Source: Burkholderiales bacterium (GTDB taxonomy: Bacteria; Pseudomonadota; Gammaproteobacteria; Burkholderiales; Burkholderiaceae_F). From it: 39,741 nucleotides of DNA. Positions 17,432-25,078 of this stretch are shown one piece after another (within the stretch, counting starts at the first letter, position 1; the number at the start of each line of letters is the position of its first letter). Made by a program: the position numbers and the translations under genes. The notes beneath the pieces were generated by a model. That model was given only the letters and a program-made list of their open reading frames with translations. It was not told the origin of the DNA and did not search any database. The stretch is taken from assembly GCA_020355165.1 (NCBI GenBank), contig CP070661.1:2257104-2296844 (forward strand), written 5' to 3'.

Positions 17432-18684
17432 TCCGCGCGGCCGCGCTGCTGGCCGCGGCCTGCGGGGCGGCGCAGGCCGAAACCTGGCTGTACCGGGTCG
17501 CCCTCGACCCGGCCGAGCCGCTCGCCGCCAGGGTGGTGGTCGAGCTGCCGGCGGCGCGGCGGGCGCAGGACTTCAGCGTGCAGGTGCGCGGCATGGCGGC
17601 CGGCGTGACGCCGCAGGTGGCCGACATTCGCTGCGACGGCGTGCCGCTGGCGCCCGACTCGGCCAGCGCCTGGCGCGTGCAGGGCTGGAGCTGCGTCCGC
17701 CTGGCCTGGACGGTGGTGATGACCGCGGCGCCCGCGGCAGGCATCGACCTGCGCGCCCGCGAGAGCTTCTTCGACGACAGGGCCCGCTTCTGGCTGTTCA
17801 GCGAGGCGTCTTCGCTGCTGCGGCCGGTCGGCGATGCCGGCCACGATGGCCAGATCGAATTCGTCGGCCGCGGGCCGGTGCACGGATCGGTGCCGGTGGG
17901 CGGCAGCCAGCGCCGCGTCGTTCCAGCTGCCGAGCAGGCGCCGGCGTTCTACGTGATCGGCCGCCTGCCCGGCTCGTCGGTGCGTGAAGGCGGTTTCGAC
18001 ACGCTGCACCTGGACGCGGTCGGCCGCGAGTGGCGCGGACTGATCGCCGCGCACGGCCACGCCCTGCGGTACCTGACGCGCACCGCCGGCGCCGGGCGGC
18101 TGGCGCCGCTGCGCAGCACGGTGGTCTGGCTCGCCGGATCGACGGCCGAGGAGATGCCGGTCGGCATCGCCGGCTATCGCACGCTGCTGCTGTCGACGGC
18201 AGGAGCCGACCGGCCGATGCGGCACGGCGAGGCAGCGCTGGGCTGGATGCTGTGCGAGCAGCTGCTGCAGTCGATGCCCGATCGCGTGCCGCTGTGGGCG
18301 CGCGAGAGCCTCGCGCAGTACTACGCGCTCAAGGCCCTGCGCCGCACCGAGCTGTCGCCAGCGGGCATCGAGGCGGCCGAGCGGCGCTTGGTCGACGCGT
18401 CGCAGCCGCCGCGCAGCCGGCTGCGCGAGGCGCAGCGGCGTGCGCAGGCCGGGGACGGAGCGGCCCGCGCCGAGCTGCGCGCGAGCGGCGCGGCGTTCTG
18501 GGAGCGCATCGAGCGGGCGATCGTGCGCCGCAGCGGCTTCCGCACGCTCGATTCGGTGCTGCCGCGCCTGCTGGCGGACGACTGGCCGGACGACCGGCTG
18601 CCGGCCGGCGGGCTCGAACTGCTGCACCGCTACGCCGGCGAGGACGCGGTCGACGAACTGCTGGCGCTGTATGTCGGCGACTGA
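17428..18684 (+). CDS. Secreted protein with degenerate gluzincin (M1-like) peptidase region
   Basis: This 418-residue protein begins at a GTG overlapping the aspS stop (GTGA) and opens with a hydrophobic signal peptide ending near AAQAE. An N-terminal beta-rich region (~20-170) is followed by a helical part. There, [16 protein letters not shown] looks like the third-ligand glutamate helix (WLNEGFAEY) of M1-type zinc peptidases. The segment 23 residues before that Glu, where HExxH should be, reads ALGWM, so both histidines are missing. It is probably a catalytically dead, periplasmic structural relative. I do not recognise a named family, and the match is by pattern only. Its position between aspS and nudB suggests co-transcription. 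Confidence 0.72.
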   Translation: MIRAAALLAAACGAAQAETWLYRVALDPAEPLAARVVVELPAARRAQDFSVQVRGMAAGVTPQVADIRCDGVPLAPDSASAWRVQGWSCVRLAWTVVMTAAPAAGIDLRARESFFDDRARFWLFSEASSLLRPVGDAGHDGQIEFVGRGPVHGSVPVGGSQRRVVPAAEQAPAFYVIGRLPGSSVREGGFDTLHLDAVGREWRGLIAAHGHALRYLTRTAGAGRLAPLRSTVVWLAGSTAEEMPVGIAGYRTLLLSTAGADRPMRHGEAALGWMLCEQLLQSMPDRVPLWARESLAQYYALKALRRTELSPAGIEAAERRLVDASQPPRSRLREAQRRAQAGDGAARAELRASGAAFWERIERAIVRRSGFRTLDSVLPRLLADDWPDDRLPAGGLELLHRYAGEDAVDELLALYVGD

Positions 18685-18694
18685 AGCAGCGCCG

Positions 18695-19168
18695 ATGAGC
18701 CGCTTCAAGCTGCCGGAGTCGGTGCTGGTCGTCATTCACACGGCGGCGCTCGACGTGCTGCTGCTCGAGCGCGCCGACTTCCCCGGCTTCTGGCAGTCGG
18801 TCACCGGCAGCCGGGCCGCGGCCGACGAGCCGCTCGGCGTCACCTGCGCCCGCGAGGTGCGCGAGGAAACCGGCCTGGCGCGGCCGGCCGCCGACTTCGA
18901 CGACTGGCGGTACCTCAACCGCTACTCGATCTATCCGCAGTGGCGCCGTCGCTATGCACCGGGCGTGACGCACAATGTCGAGCACCTGTTCGGCCTGCGT
19001 GTCGAGGCGCGGTTTGCGCCGCGGCTGGCGCCGCGCGAACATCGGCGCTGGCAGTGGCTGAACTGGCGTGACGCCGCAGATGTGTGCTTCTCGTGGACCA
19101 ACGCGCAGGCGATTCGCCTGCTGGCTTTTCGCGCTGCTCGCCTCGGCGGCGACGGCCGCCCAGCCTGA
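18695..19168 (+). CDS. nudB: Dihydroneopterin triphosphate pyrophosphohydrolase (NudB)
   Basis: This 157-residue Nudix hydrolase removes pyrophosphate from dihydroneopterin triphosphate in folate synthesis. The Nudix box spans ~35-58 (GSRAAADEPLG...REVREETG) with the extra residue between Gly and Glu seen in NudB-type boxes. SVLVVIHT near the start and the HNVEHLF strand also fit NudB. The ATG at 18695 is preferred; an in-frame ATG at 18671 would add MSATEAAP and overlap the previous gene. Its 3' end overlaps the next gene by ~90 bases in another frame. Confidence 0.88.
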   Translation: MSRFKLPESVLVVIHTAALDVLLLERADFPGFWQSVTGSRAAADEPLGVTCAREVREETGLARPAADFDDWRYLNRYSIYPQWRRRYAPGVTHNVEHLFGLRVEARFAPRLAPREHRRWQWLNWRDAADVCFSWTNAQAIRLLAFRAARLGGDGRPA

Positions 19169-19700
19169 GGTCGACGTCCGCAGAGACGGCGCTGCGTTCG
19201 TCGTCCACGCCGAGGTCGAGCTCGAGGCGAACCAGCGCACCGCCTGGCTGACGGTGACCGACTACGAGCGCCTGCCGCAGTTCGTGCCCGGGATCCGCCG
19301 CGCACAGGTCCTGGCGCGGATGGCCGGCGGCGGCAGCGAGCGGCTGCTGGTCGAGCAGGCCGGTGAGTTCCGCTTCCTGTGGTTCACGCAGCCGGTGCGG
19401 GTGTGGCTGGACGTCACGCACGAGGCGCCGGAGCGCGTGCTGGCCCGCTCGGTGCTGCCCTCGGGCATCAGTGCCGAGCGCAGCACGCTGCGCGAGTTCG
19501 AGGGCAGCTATGTGCTCGCCGCAATGGGCGCGCGGCGTACGCGTCTGGTCTACCGCGCCCGCTTCGAGCCGGCGCAGGCGATGTGGCCGGTGCTTGGCAC
19601 GATGGCGGTCCGTCACACGGTGGCCGAGCAGTTTCGCGCCATGGCGGCTGAAATACAGCGCCGCGCCGCCGGCGACACCGCCCCGCAGGCCGCACGATGA
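19080..19700 (+). CDS. Secreted SRPBCC/COQ10-type lipid-binding protein
   Basis: About 206 residues start with a short Arg-rich segment and a hydrophobic signal peptide (RRRFACWLFALLASAATAAQ). A START/polyketide-cyclase fold similar to COQ10-type proteins follows (VTDYERLPQFVPGIRRAQVL, and a C-terminal amphipathic helix). Such folds bind hydrophobic ligands. Start is uncertain: ATG at 19080 or GTG at 19068, both inside nudB. It overlaps the next gene by 4 bases (ATGA). Downstream genes concern lipids and the envelope, which fits periplasmic lipid binding; ligand is unknown. Confidence 0.8.
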   Translation: MCASRGPTRRRFACWLFALLASAATAAQPEVDVRRDGAAFVVHAEVELEANQRTAWLTVTDYERLPQFVPGIRRAQVLARMAGGGSERLLVEQAGEFRFLWFTQPVRVWLDVTHEAPERVLARSVLPSGISAERSTLREFEGSYVLAAMGARRTRLVYRARFEPAQAMWPVLGTMAVRHTVAEQFRAMAAEIQRRAAGDTAPQAAR

Positions 19701-21154
19701 GGACCGTCGCCGTCCTGATGGCCGGCCTGCTCGCCGGCGGCTGCGCGGTCGATCCCTACGCGCGGGCGCCGATCAGCGTTCACCTGCAGCGAAGCGACGA
19801 CGTCGGCAACTGCGCGCGGCTGCTGCGGCGGGTCGACGAGCAGGTCGACGCCGCCGGCCGGCGCGATGCCGGCGCGCCGCGGGTGCCCGGCTTTCCCTAC
19901 CTGCGGGTCGATCGCTTCACCGCCAGCCTGGGCACCGCGGCGGCCGAGCTGCGCGGCGCCGGCTTCGCCGCCTGGAGCGAGCTGATGGCGCAGCTCGACC
20001 GGCAGGCGCGAGCGGCGGAGCTTGCCAACGTCGGGCAGGCGGAACTGGCCGCGACTGTCGATGCCTGCCGCTACGCGCTGGCGGTCGCCGACGGGCGCGA
20101 GTTCGTGCAGCTGCGCGCCGCGGCGCAGGTGCCCGACGACTACAGCACGACGCTGCGCGTCCTTGGCCTGTATCCGCTGACCCGCCTTGCCTTCGCCGCC
20201 GGCATCCGCGACTGGCAGCAGCGCACGCGCGAGCTGTTCGCCATGCCGGCGGAGCGGCTGCATCACGAGGGCGTGCTGCGGCGCTATGCGCCGGCGGTGC
20301 GGCCGCCTGAACTGGTGCCGCCGCCGCGCTCGGCGGCGCTGGCATTGCCGGCGCCGGCGCGCTCGCAGCTCGCCGAATGGGCGCTTCGCCACGCGCCGAC
20401 GCTGCAGGTCGACACGGTCGCCGAGGACGACCGCATCGGCACCCTGCACTGGGCCGGCGGCGAGGCGCCGACGATCGCCGTCGACACGGGCGAGCCGGCC
20501 GCCTACGTGCGCGCGGCCTACACCCACTTCGCCGGCCGTGTGCGGCTGCAGCTCGTCTACACGTTCTGGTTCCCGGCACGGCCGGCCGAGCATGCGCTCG
20601 ACATCCTCGCCGGCCGGCTGGACGGGCTGATCTGGCGGGTGACGCTCGACGAGGACGGCGCGCCGCTGGCGTACGACTCGATCCACGCCTGCGGCTGCTA
20701 TCACCTGTTCTTCCCTGGCCAGCGCCTGGCCGTGCGCCCGGCGCCCGATACCCTCGACGAGGGGCTGCTGGCCCCGCAGGTCGCGCCACGGGTTGCGCCG
20801 GCCGGGCGGATCGTCCTGCGGGTCGCCTCGCGCACGCACTACCTGCAGCGGGTGTCGACCGAGCCGATAGCTGCGCCTGCCGACGGCCGCTACCTGCTGC
20901 TCGACGAGCGCGGCCTGCTCACCCTGCGCTGGCCTGCCGGCGGCACGCGCAGCGCGTACGATGCGGCCGGTTTCGTGCCCGGCACCGAGCGCGCCGAGCG
21001 CTGGCTGTTCTGGCCGATGGGCATTGCGAGCGCCGGGCAGATGCGGCAGTGGGGGCGGCATGCGACCGCCTTCGTCGGCCGGCGCCACTTCGACGAGGCC
21101 GGCCTGCTGGACCGTTATTTCGAGCTGCCTGCGCCCGACGCGGCCGCTGACTGA
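19697..21154 (+). CDS. Predicted lipoprotein of unknown function
   Basis: This 485-residue protein has a lipobox LLAGGC (Cys16 lipidated). No named domain is recognised. The C-terminal half (~250-460) is beta-rich with HACGCYHLFF near 335-345, a Cys-x-Cys followed by His that might bind metal or form a disulfide. The preceding part is helical with many Arg/Ala. The start overlaps the SRPBCC stop as ATGA and the EEP gene follows after 2 bases, so the three are one translational unit. An outer-membrane or periplasmic partner of those proteins is a guess. Confidence 0.75.
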   Translation: MRTVAVLMAGLLAGGCAVDPYARAPISVHLQRSDDVGNCARLLRRVDEQVDAAGRRDAGAPRVPGFPYLRVDRFTASLGTAAAELRGAGFAAWSELMAQLDRQARAAELANVGQAELAATVDACRYALAVADGREFVQLRAAAQVPDDYSTTLRVLGLYPLTRLAFAAGIRDWQQRTRELFAMPAERLHHEGVLRRYAPAVRPPELVPPPRSAALALPAPARSQLAEWALRHAPTLQVDTVAEDDRIGTLHWAGGEAPTIAVDTGEPAAYVRAAYTHFAGRVRLQLVYTFWFPARPAEHALDILAGRLDGLIWRVTLDEDGAPLAYDSIHACGCYHLFFPGQRLAVRPAPDTLDEGLLAPQVAPRVAPAGRIVLRVASRTHYLQRVSTEPIAAPADGRYLLLDERGLLTLRWPAGGTRSAYDAAGFVPGTERAERWLFWPMGIASAGQMRQWGRHATAFVGRRHFDEAGLLDRYFELPAPDAAAD

Positions 21155-21156
21155 AG

Positions 21157-21978
21157 ATGAAGCTGCGAGTCGCGACCTACAACATCCACAAGGGCGTCAC
21201 CGGGATCCGCCGCGTGCCGCGCATCCACGACGTCAAGCTGGCGCTGAACAGCATCGACGCCGACATCGTCTTCCTGCAGGAGGTGCAGGACCGCAACGAG
21301 ATGCTGCGGCACCACTCCAACTATCCGGCGGTGCGGCAGCTCGACTTCCTCGCCACCGGCGGCTACGAGCATCTCGCCTACGGCATGAACGCGGTCTATC
21401 CGCATGGTCATCACGGCAACGCGATCCTGTCGCGCCACGCCATCGGCCATTACAGGAACCACGACATCTCCGACCACGCGCTGGAGAAGCGGGGCATGCT
21501 GCACGCGGTGTCCCGGGTGCAGCCGCTGCGCGCACGCCGGGTGCGCGACGTGCACCTGATCTGCGTGCACTTCGGGCTGATCAAGCGCAGCCGGCTGCGC
21601 CAGGCGGCGCTGCTGGCCGAATTCGTCGAGCAGGAGATCCCGGCCGAGGCGCCGCTGATCATCGCCGGCGACTTCAACGACTGGCAGCGGCGGGTCGACG
21701 CGCTGCTGCGCGAGCGGCTCGTCATCGACGAGGTCAGCGTCGCCGACGCGCCGCCGAACGGCAGCCGGTCGGTGCTCGATCGCGTGCTGCCGTGGCGTGG
21801 CGGGCGGGAAACCGCGCAGCCGGTGTCGCGCACCTTCCCGAGCTTCGCGCCGTGGCTGACGCTCGACCGTATCTACGTGCGCGGCTTCGCGGTGCGCCGC
21901 GTCGAAGTGCCCAAGGGCCTGACCTGGGCGCGCCGTTCAGACCACGCGCCGCTCATTGCCGACCTCGAACTGAAGTGA
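21157..21978 (+). CDS. Endonuclease/exonuclease/phosphatase (EEP) family hydrolase
   Basis: This 273-residue protein has EEP-fold motifs in order: LRVATYNIHKG (substrate Asn), VFLQEVQ (metal-binding Glu), IIAGDFNDW (Asp/Asn pair) and SDHAPLIADLEL (catalytic Asp-His). No signal peptide is seen. The family includes DNases, phospholipase-like and inositol phosphatase enzymes. Adjacency to a ClsB-type synthase, a recurring pair in Burkholderiales-like genomes, makes phospholipid-related phosphodiester chemistry plausible, but a nuclease role is not excluded. Confidence 0.85.
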   Translation: MKLRVATYNIHKGVTGIRRVPRIHDVKLALNSIDADIVFLQEVQDRNEMLRHHSNYPAVRQLDFLATGGYEHLAYGMNAVYPHGHHGNAILSRHAIGHYRNHDISDHALEKRGMLHAVSRVQPLRARRVRDVHLICVHFGLIKRSRLRQAALLAEFVEQEIPAEAPLIIAGDFNDWQRRVDALLRERLVIDEVSVADAPPNGSRSVLDRVLPWRGGRETAQPVSRTFPSFAPWLTLDRIYVRGFAVRRVEVPKGLTWARRSDHAPLIADLELK

Positions 21979-22036
21979 AGGGCTCCCGCGCTCGCATCGT
22001 GCGCCGACGCCGGATCGGGTCAGCGGGCGGGCGGCG

Positions 22037-23263
22037 ATGAGCGAGCTGCCGTCAGCGACCGCGGCCGGCCGCAGCCTGCGGCTGGCGGCGCCGACGGTGA
22101 TCTACGGCGGCAACCGCATCCGCCTGCTGATCAACGGCGAGCAGTACTTCCCGGAGCTGCTGGCAGCGATCGAGCAGGCGCAGCGCCTGATCGAGATCGA
22201 GACCTACATCTTCGCCGACGACAACATCGGTCACCGCGTCGCCGATGCGCTTGCCGCTGCCGGCAGCCGCGGCGTCGAGGTGCGGCTGCTGGTCGACGGC
22301 TTCGGCGGCGGCGAGCACGCGCGCCGCCTGGTCCGCGAGCTCGGCGTGCACGGTGTGCAGATGCGCATCTACCGGCCCGAGCGCTGGTGGCGGCTCGAGC
22401 GCACGCTGCTGCGCCGGCTGCACCGCAAGTTCGCCATCTTCGACGAGCGGCTCGCCTACGTCGGCGGGATCAACATCATCGACGACCACAACGTGCCGGG
22501 GCACGTGCGCGGCCGCCTCGGCCCGCGGTTTGACTTTGCAGTGGCCTGCGAGGGGCCGATCGTCGGCGCGATGACCGTCGCGGTGCGGCAGCTGTGGCGG
22601 CGGCTCGCCTTCGTCGGGCTGCGCCGCCGCGCCGCGCCGCTGCCGCCGATCTCGCCGCCGCGGCCGCCGGCGGTCGCCGGCGGCGTGCCGGCATCGCTGC
22701 TGCTGCGCGACAACCTGCGCAACCGGCGGGCGATCGAGCGCGCCTACCTTCAGGCCCTGGAGTCGGCGCGCGAGCGGGTAGTGATCGCCAATGCCTACTT
22801 CCTGCCCGGGCGCCGCTTCCGTGCCGCGTTGCTGGCGACCGCCGGGCGCGGCGTGCGCGTTCAGCTGCTGCTGCAGGGCCAGCCAGAGTACGCGCTGCAG
22901 TTTCACGCGCAGCGCGCGCTGTACGGGCAGCTGCTGGCCGGCGGAATCGAGATCCACGAGTACGTCGCCAGCTACCTGCATGCCAAGGTGGCGGTGGCCG
23001 ACGGGCGCTGGGCGACGGTCGGTTCGTCGAACATCGACCCCTATTCGCTGCTGCTGGCGCGCGAGGCCAACGTGGTGGTGCACGATGCCGGCTTCGCCCG
23101 CCAGCTCGGCGCCGTGCTGGACGAGGCCATCGAGCAGAGCTCGCAGCGGCTGGCGCTGGCCGACTACGCCAGCCGCGGCTGGCTCGCCCGGGCCCGCGAC
23201 TGGCTGGCCTACTTCGTCGTGCGCGCGGCGACCGTCGTGCTGGCGCGCGGCCGCGATTACTAA
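22037..23263 (+). CDS. clsB: Cardiolipin synthase, ClsB-type phospholipase D-family protein
   Basis: This 408-residue PLD-superfamily enzyme has two HKD motifs: His129-Lys131-Asp136 (HRKFAIFDE) and His315-Lys317-Asp322 (HAKVAVADG, then GSSNIDPYS). ClsB makes cardiolipin by phosphatidyl transfer. Unlike ClsA it lacks two long N-terminal membrane helices, and none is seen here. The Pro-rich linker around 200-215 (PPISPPRPPA) joins the halves. It starts 58 bases after the EEP gene. Confidence 0.9.
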   Translation: MSELPSATAAGRSLRLAAPTVIYGGNRIRLLINGEQYFPELLAAIEQAQRLIEIETYIFADDNIGHRVADALAAAGSRGVEVRLLVDGFGGGEHARRLVRELGVHGVQMRIYRPERWWRLERTLLRRLHRKFAIFDERLAYVGGINIIDDHNVPGHVRGRLGPRFDFAVACEGPIVGAMTVAVRQLWRRLAFVGLRRRAAPLPPISPPRPPAVAGGVPASLLLRDNLRNRRAIERAYLQALESARERVVIANAYFLPGRRFRAALLATAGRGVRVQLLLQGQPEYALQFHAQRALYGQLLAGGIEIHEYVASYLHAKVAVADGRWATVGSSNIDPYSLLLAREANVVVHDAGFARQLGAVLDEAIEQSSQRLALADYASRGWLARARDWLAYFVVRAATVVLARGRDY

Positions 23264-23496
23264 CCAGCGGCGCGGCGCAGGGGGCGGCCGGGACCGGGCA
23301 TCGGCGGCGGCATCCGCTTGCCGGCGCGCCGGTTGCGTTCGAAGCGCTGCCGGGCCGCGGCAGCCTGCGCTGCGGGGCCGACCCCTTGCTGCATAGGGGA
23401 AATCCCGTAAGTCAGTCATGCGGCCGTGCGAACCGGGAATAGACTCCGCCCGCCGCGCGTTAGCGGTGTTTTCCACCCCGAAAAGGAGACAAGCCG
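23264..23496 (+). promoter_or_regulatory. Intergenic region with candidate dyad operator at 23394-23409
   Basis: No gene is seen in these 233 bases. TAGGGGAAATCCCGTA (23394-23409) has GGG/CCC arms in dyad around GAAAT and lies ~90 bases ahead of the small secreted-protein gene. It may be a regulator site. AAGGAGA precedes the next ATG by 8 bases. Confidence 0.4.
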
Positions 23497-23739
23497 ATGA
23501 AGCAGTTTCTGACCGCAGTTGCCGCGCTGGCCTTCGCCGGCAGTGCATGGGCCTTTCACTGCCCGGCCGACATGAAGAAGATCGACGAGGCGCTGGCCAA
23601 GAACCCGAAGCTGACGCCCGAGCAGATGGCCGAAGTGAAGAAGCAGCGCGCCGACGGCGAAGCGCTGCACAAGGCCGGCAAGCACCAGGAGTCGGTCGAC
23701 ACGCTGGCCAAGGCGATGAAGACGCTGGGCGTCCAGTAG
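23497..23739 (+). CDS. Small secreted/periplasmic helical protein
   Basis: This 80-residue protein has a clear signal peptide ([19 protein letters not shown]) and a mature part of ~61 residues, [14 protein letters not shown] followed by charged helices with a single Cys (22). It has an excellent ribosome site and its own terminator, so it is a real, probably well-expressed gene. The mature region looks like two amphipathic helices. No function is recognised. Confidence 0.85.
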   Translation: MKQFLTAVAALAFAGSAWAFHCPADMKKIDEALAKNPKLTPEQMAEVKKQRADGEALHKAGKHQESVDTLAKAMKTLGVQ

Positions 23740-23759
23740 TTACTGTCCCCCCGGACACG

Positions 23760-23788
23760 GACGCCGCCCGCGGGCGGCGTCTTTTTTT
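23760..23788 (+). terminator. Intrinsic terminator of the small secreted-protein gene
   Basis: A perfect 20-base palindrome (ACGCCGCC and GGCGGCGT around CGCG) is followed by seven T. It lies 21 bases after the stop codon. Confidence 0.9.
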
Positions 23789-23806
23789 CCTGCCGCGCGA
23801 CCGGCC

Positions 23807-24937
23807 TCAGACGGTCTCGGCGACCTTGCCCGCCTTCTCGACCCGCACGCGGAAGCGGCCGTCGAGCATCTTCAGCTTCTCCATGATGCCGGTGTATTCG
23901 AGCTCGCTCATCGGCAGCATGGCAGCGCCGAAGAAGCCCTGGCGCCGCATCTCGATCGCCTTTGCCGCCACCTGGTCGCGTACCCGGTTCCAGAACGGAT
24001 GGGCGAAGGCGTCGACCGGTTCGGTCAGGCGGCCCTCGTGCATCGCGAACGCGGCGCAGCTGACCACCGGCGGGCCGTCGAAATAGCTGATGCCCGAGTC
24101 CTGCGCCACCGGCATCAGCGGCATGTTGTGCGAGCCGCGCATGCCGCCGGCCACATAGGCGCCGAGCGCGTACGGCGCCAGCACCTCGCCGGTCGCCGGG
24201 AAGCTCGACTGCACGCGCACCAGCAGCACCGGGTCGTCCTTGCCGGTGTACTTGCCGGCGATGTTGTGCAGCCGCGAGGTCGACGCGACGGCGGCGATCT
24301 CGCCGGCGGCGCGCGAGCGGATCGACTCGACCACGTACCGCTCCGTGTCGCGCAGCAGCGCAGCGATCTCGTACAGGCCTTCCGGCGCGTCGAGCTCGAT
24401 CAGCCGGTCACCCTGGGTGTGGTTGACGTCCATGACCGCGAAGCGGAACCCCTTGGCCATCGCCGGGGCCAGCATCAGCCCCGGCGTGTTCATCGGGTCG
24501 GCGAAGGCCAGGTACAGCGGCAGGTTGAACGCGCCCGGATCGGTCTTGTCGGCGGCGAAGAACAGGAACGGCTCGTTCGGCCGCTCGTCGAATTCCATCT
24601 CGGCCACCGCCGGGCCCATGCCGCGCACGTTGCCGGAAAAGGCGTCCTTCAGCAGGTCCTGGCCGGCGCCGTACAGGCCCTGCTGCTTGGCCACGGCAGT
24701 GCCGGCGAGGAACGCATCCCAGGCGAGCCGGTGGACCTCGGCGTCGCCGGTGCCTCGCCGGTGGGTCATCAGGATGGCGACGTCGTCGCCGGTGTAGCTG
24801 ATGCGGTGGTCGATCAGCAGCTTCGCGCCCTTGCCGGCCACGTGCGCGCGCACCGCGTCGAGCAGCCTCTCCGACGGACAGATGTGCCCGCCGATCGAGC
24901 CGATGTCTGCTTTGATCACGCTGATGGTGATTGCCAT
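23807..24937 (-). CDS. fbp: Bifunctional fructose-1,6-bisphosphate aldolase/phosphatase (archaeal type V)
   Basis: This 376-residue FBPA/P condenses DHAP and glyceraldehyde-3-phosphate and dephosphorylates the product, a one-enzyme gluconeogenic step. Diagnostic segments are [34 protein letters not shown] and [10 protein letters not shown]. Tyr230, Schiff-base Lys233, Asp234 and Asp235 match the catalytic set of the Sulfolobus enzyme, and Tyr348 (LEYTG) is present. The ATG at 24937 has GGAGG 6 bases upstream; a longer frame to 24979 lacks support. This family is common in archaea and deep-branching bacteria and less usual in proteobacteria, so transfer is possible. Confidence 0.93.
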   Translation of the reverse strand: MAITISVIKADIGSIGGHICPSERLLDAVRAHVAGKGAKLLIDHRISYTGDDVAILMTHRRGTGDAEVHRLAWDAFLAGTAVAKQQGLYGAGQDLLKDAFSGNVRGMGPAVAEMEFDERPNEPFLFFAADKTDPGAFNLPLYLAFADPMNTPGLMLAPAMAKGFRFAVMDVNHTQGDRLIELDAPEGLYEIAALLRDTERYVVESIRSRAAGEIAAVASTSRLHNIAGKYTGKDDPVLLVRVQSSFPATGEVLAPYALGAYVAGGMRGSHNMPLMPVAQDSGISYFDGPPVVSCAAFAMHEGRLTEPVDAFAHPFWNRVRDQVAAKAIEMRRQGFFGAAMLPMSELEYTGIMEKLKMLDGRFRVRVEKAGKVAETV

Positions 24938-25078
24938 TGCTGCCTCCGTTGCCGCTGCAACCCCTGCTCGCTGGTTCAACGTACGCCGCCAGGCTGCCTC
25001 GGTTGTGACTCAGGTCAGTGTCCCCCTCGGCGATCGCTAACATCGGCGATCGTCCGCTCGCTGCCGCCGGTTCCCACC

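Noticed and set aside
17113..18735. 540-residue frame opposite the pseudo-peptidase gene
   Set aside because: Gln/Arg-rich antisense frame without motifs; the plus strand has a signal peptide and is coupled to aspS.
19613..21088. 491-residue frame opposite the lipoprotein gene
   Set aside because: No motif; the plus strand has a lipobox and ATGA coupling.
22052..23758. 568-residue frame opposite clsB
   Set aside because: HKD motifs place the gene on the plus strand.
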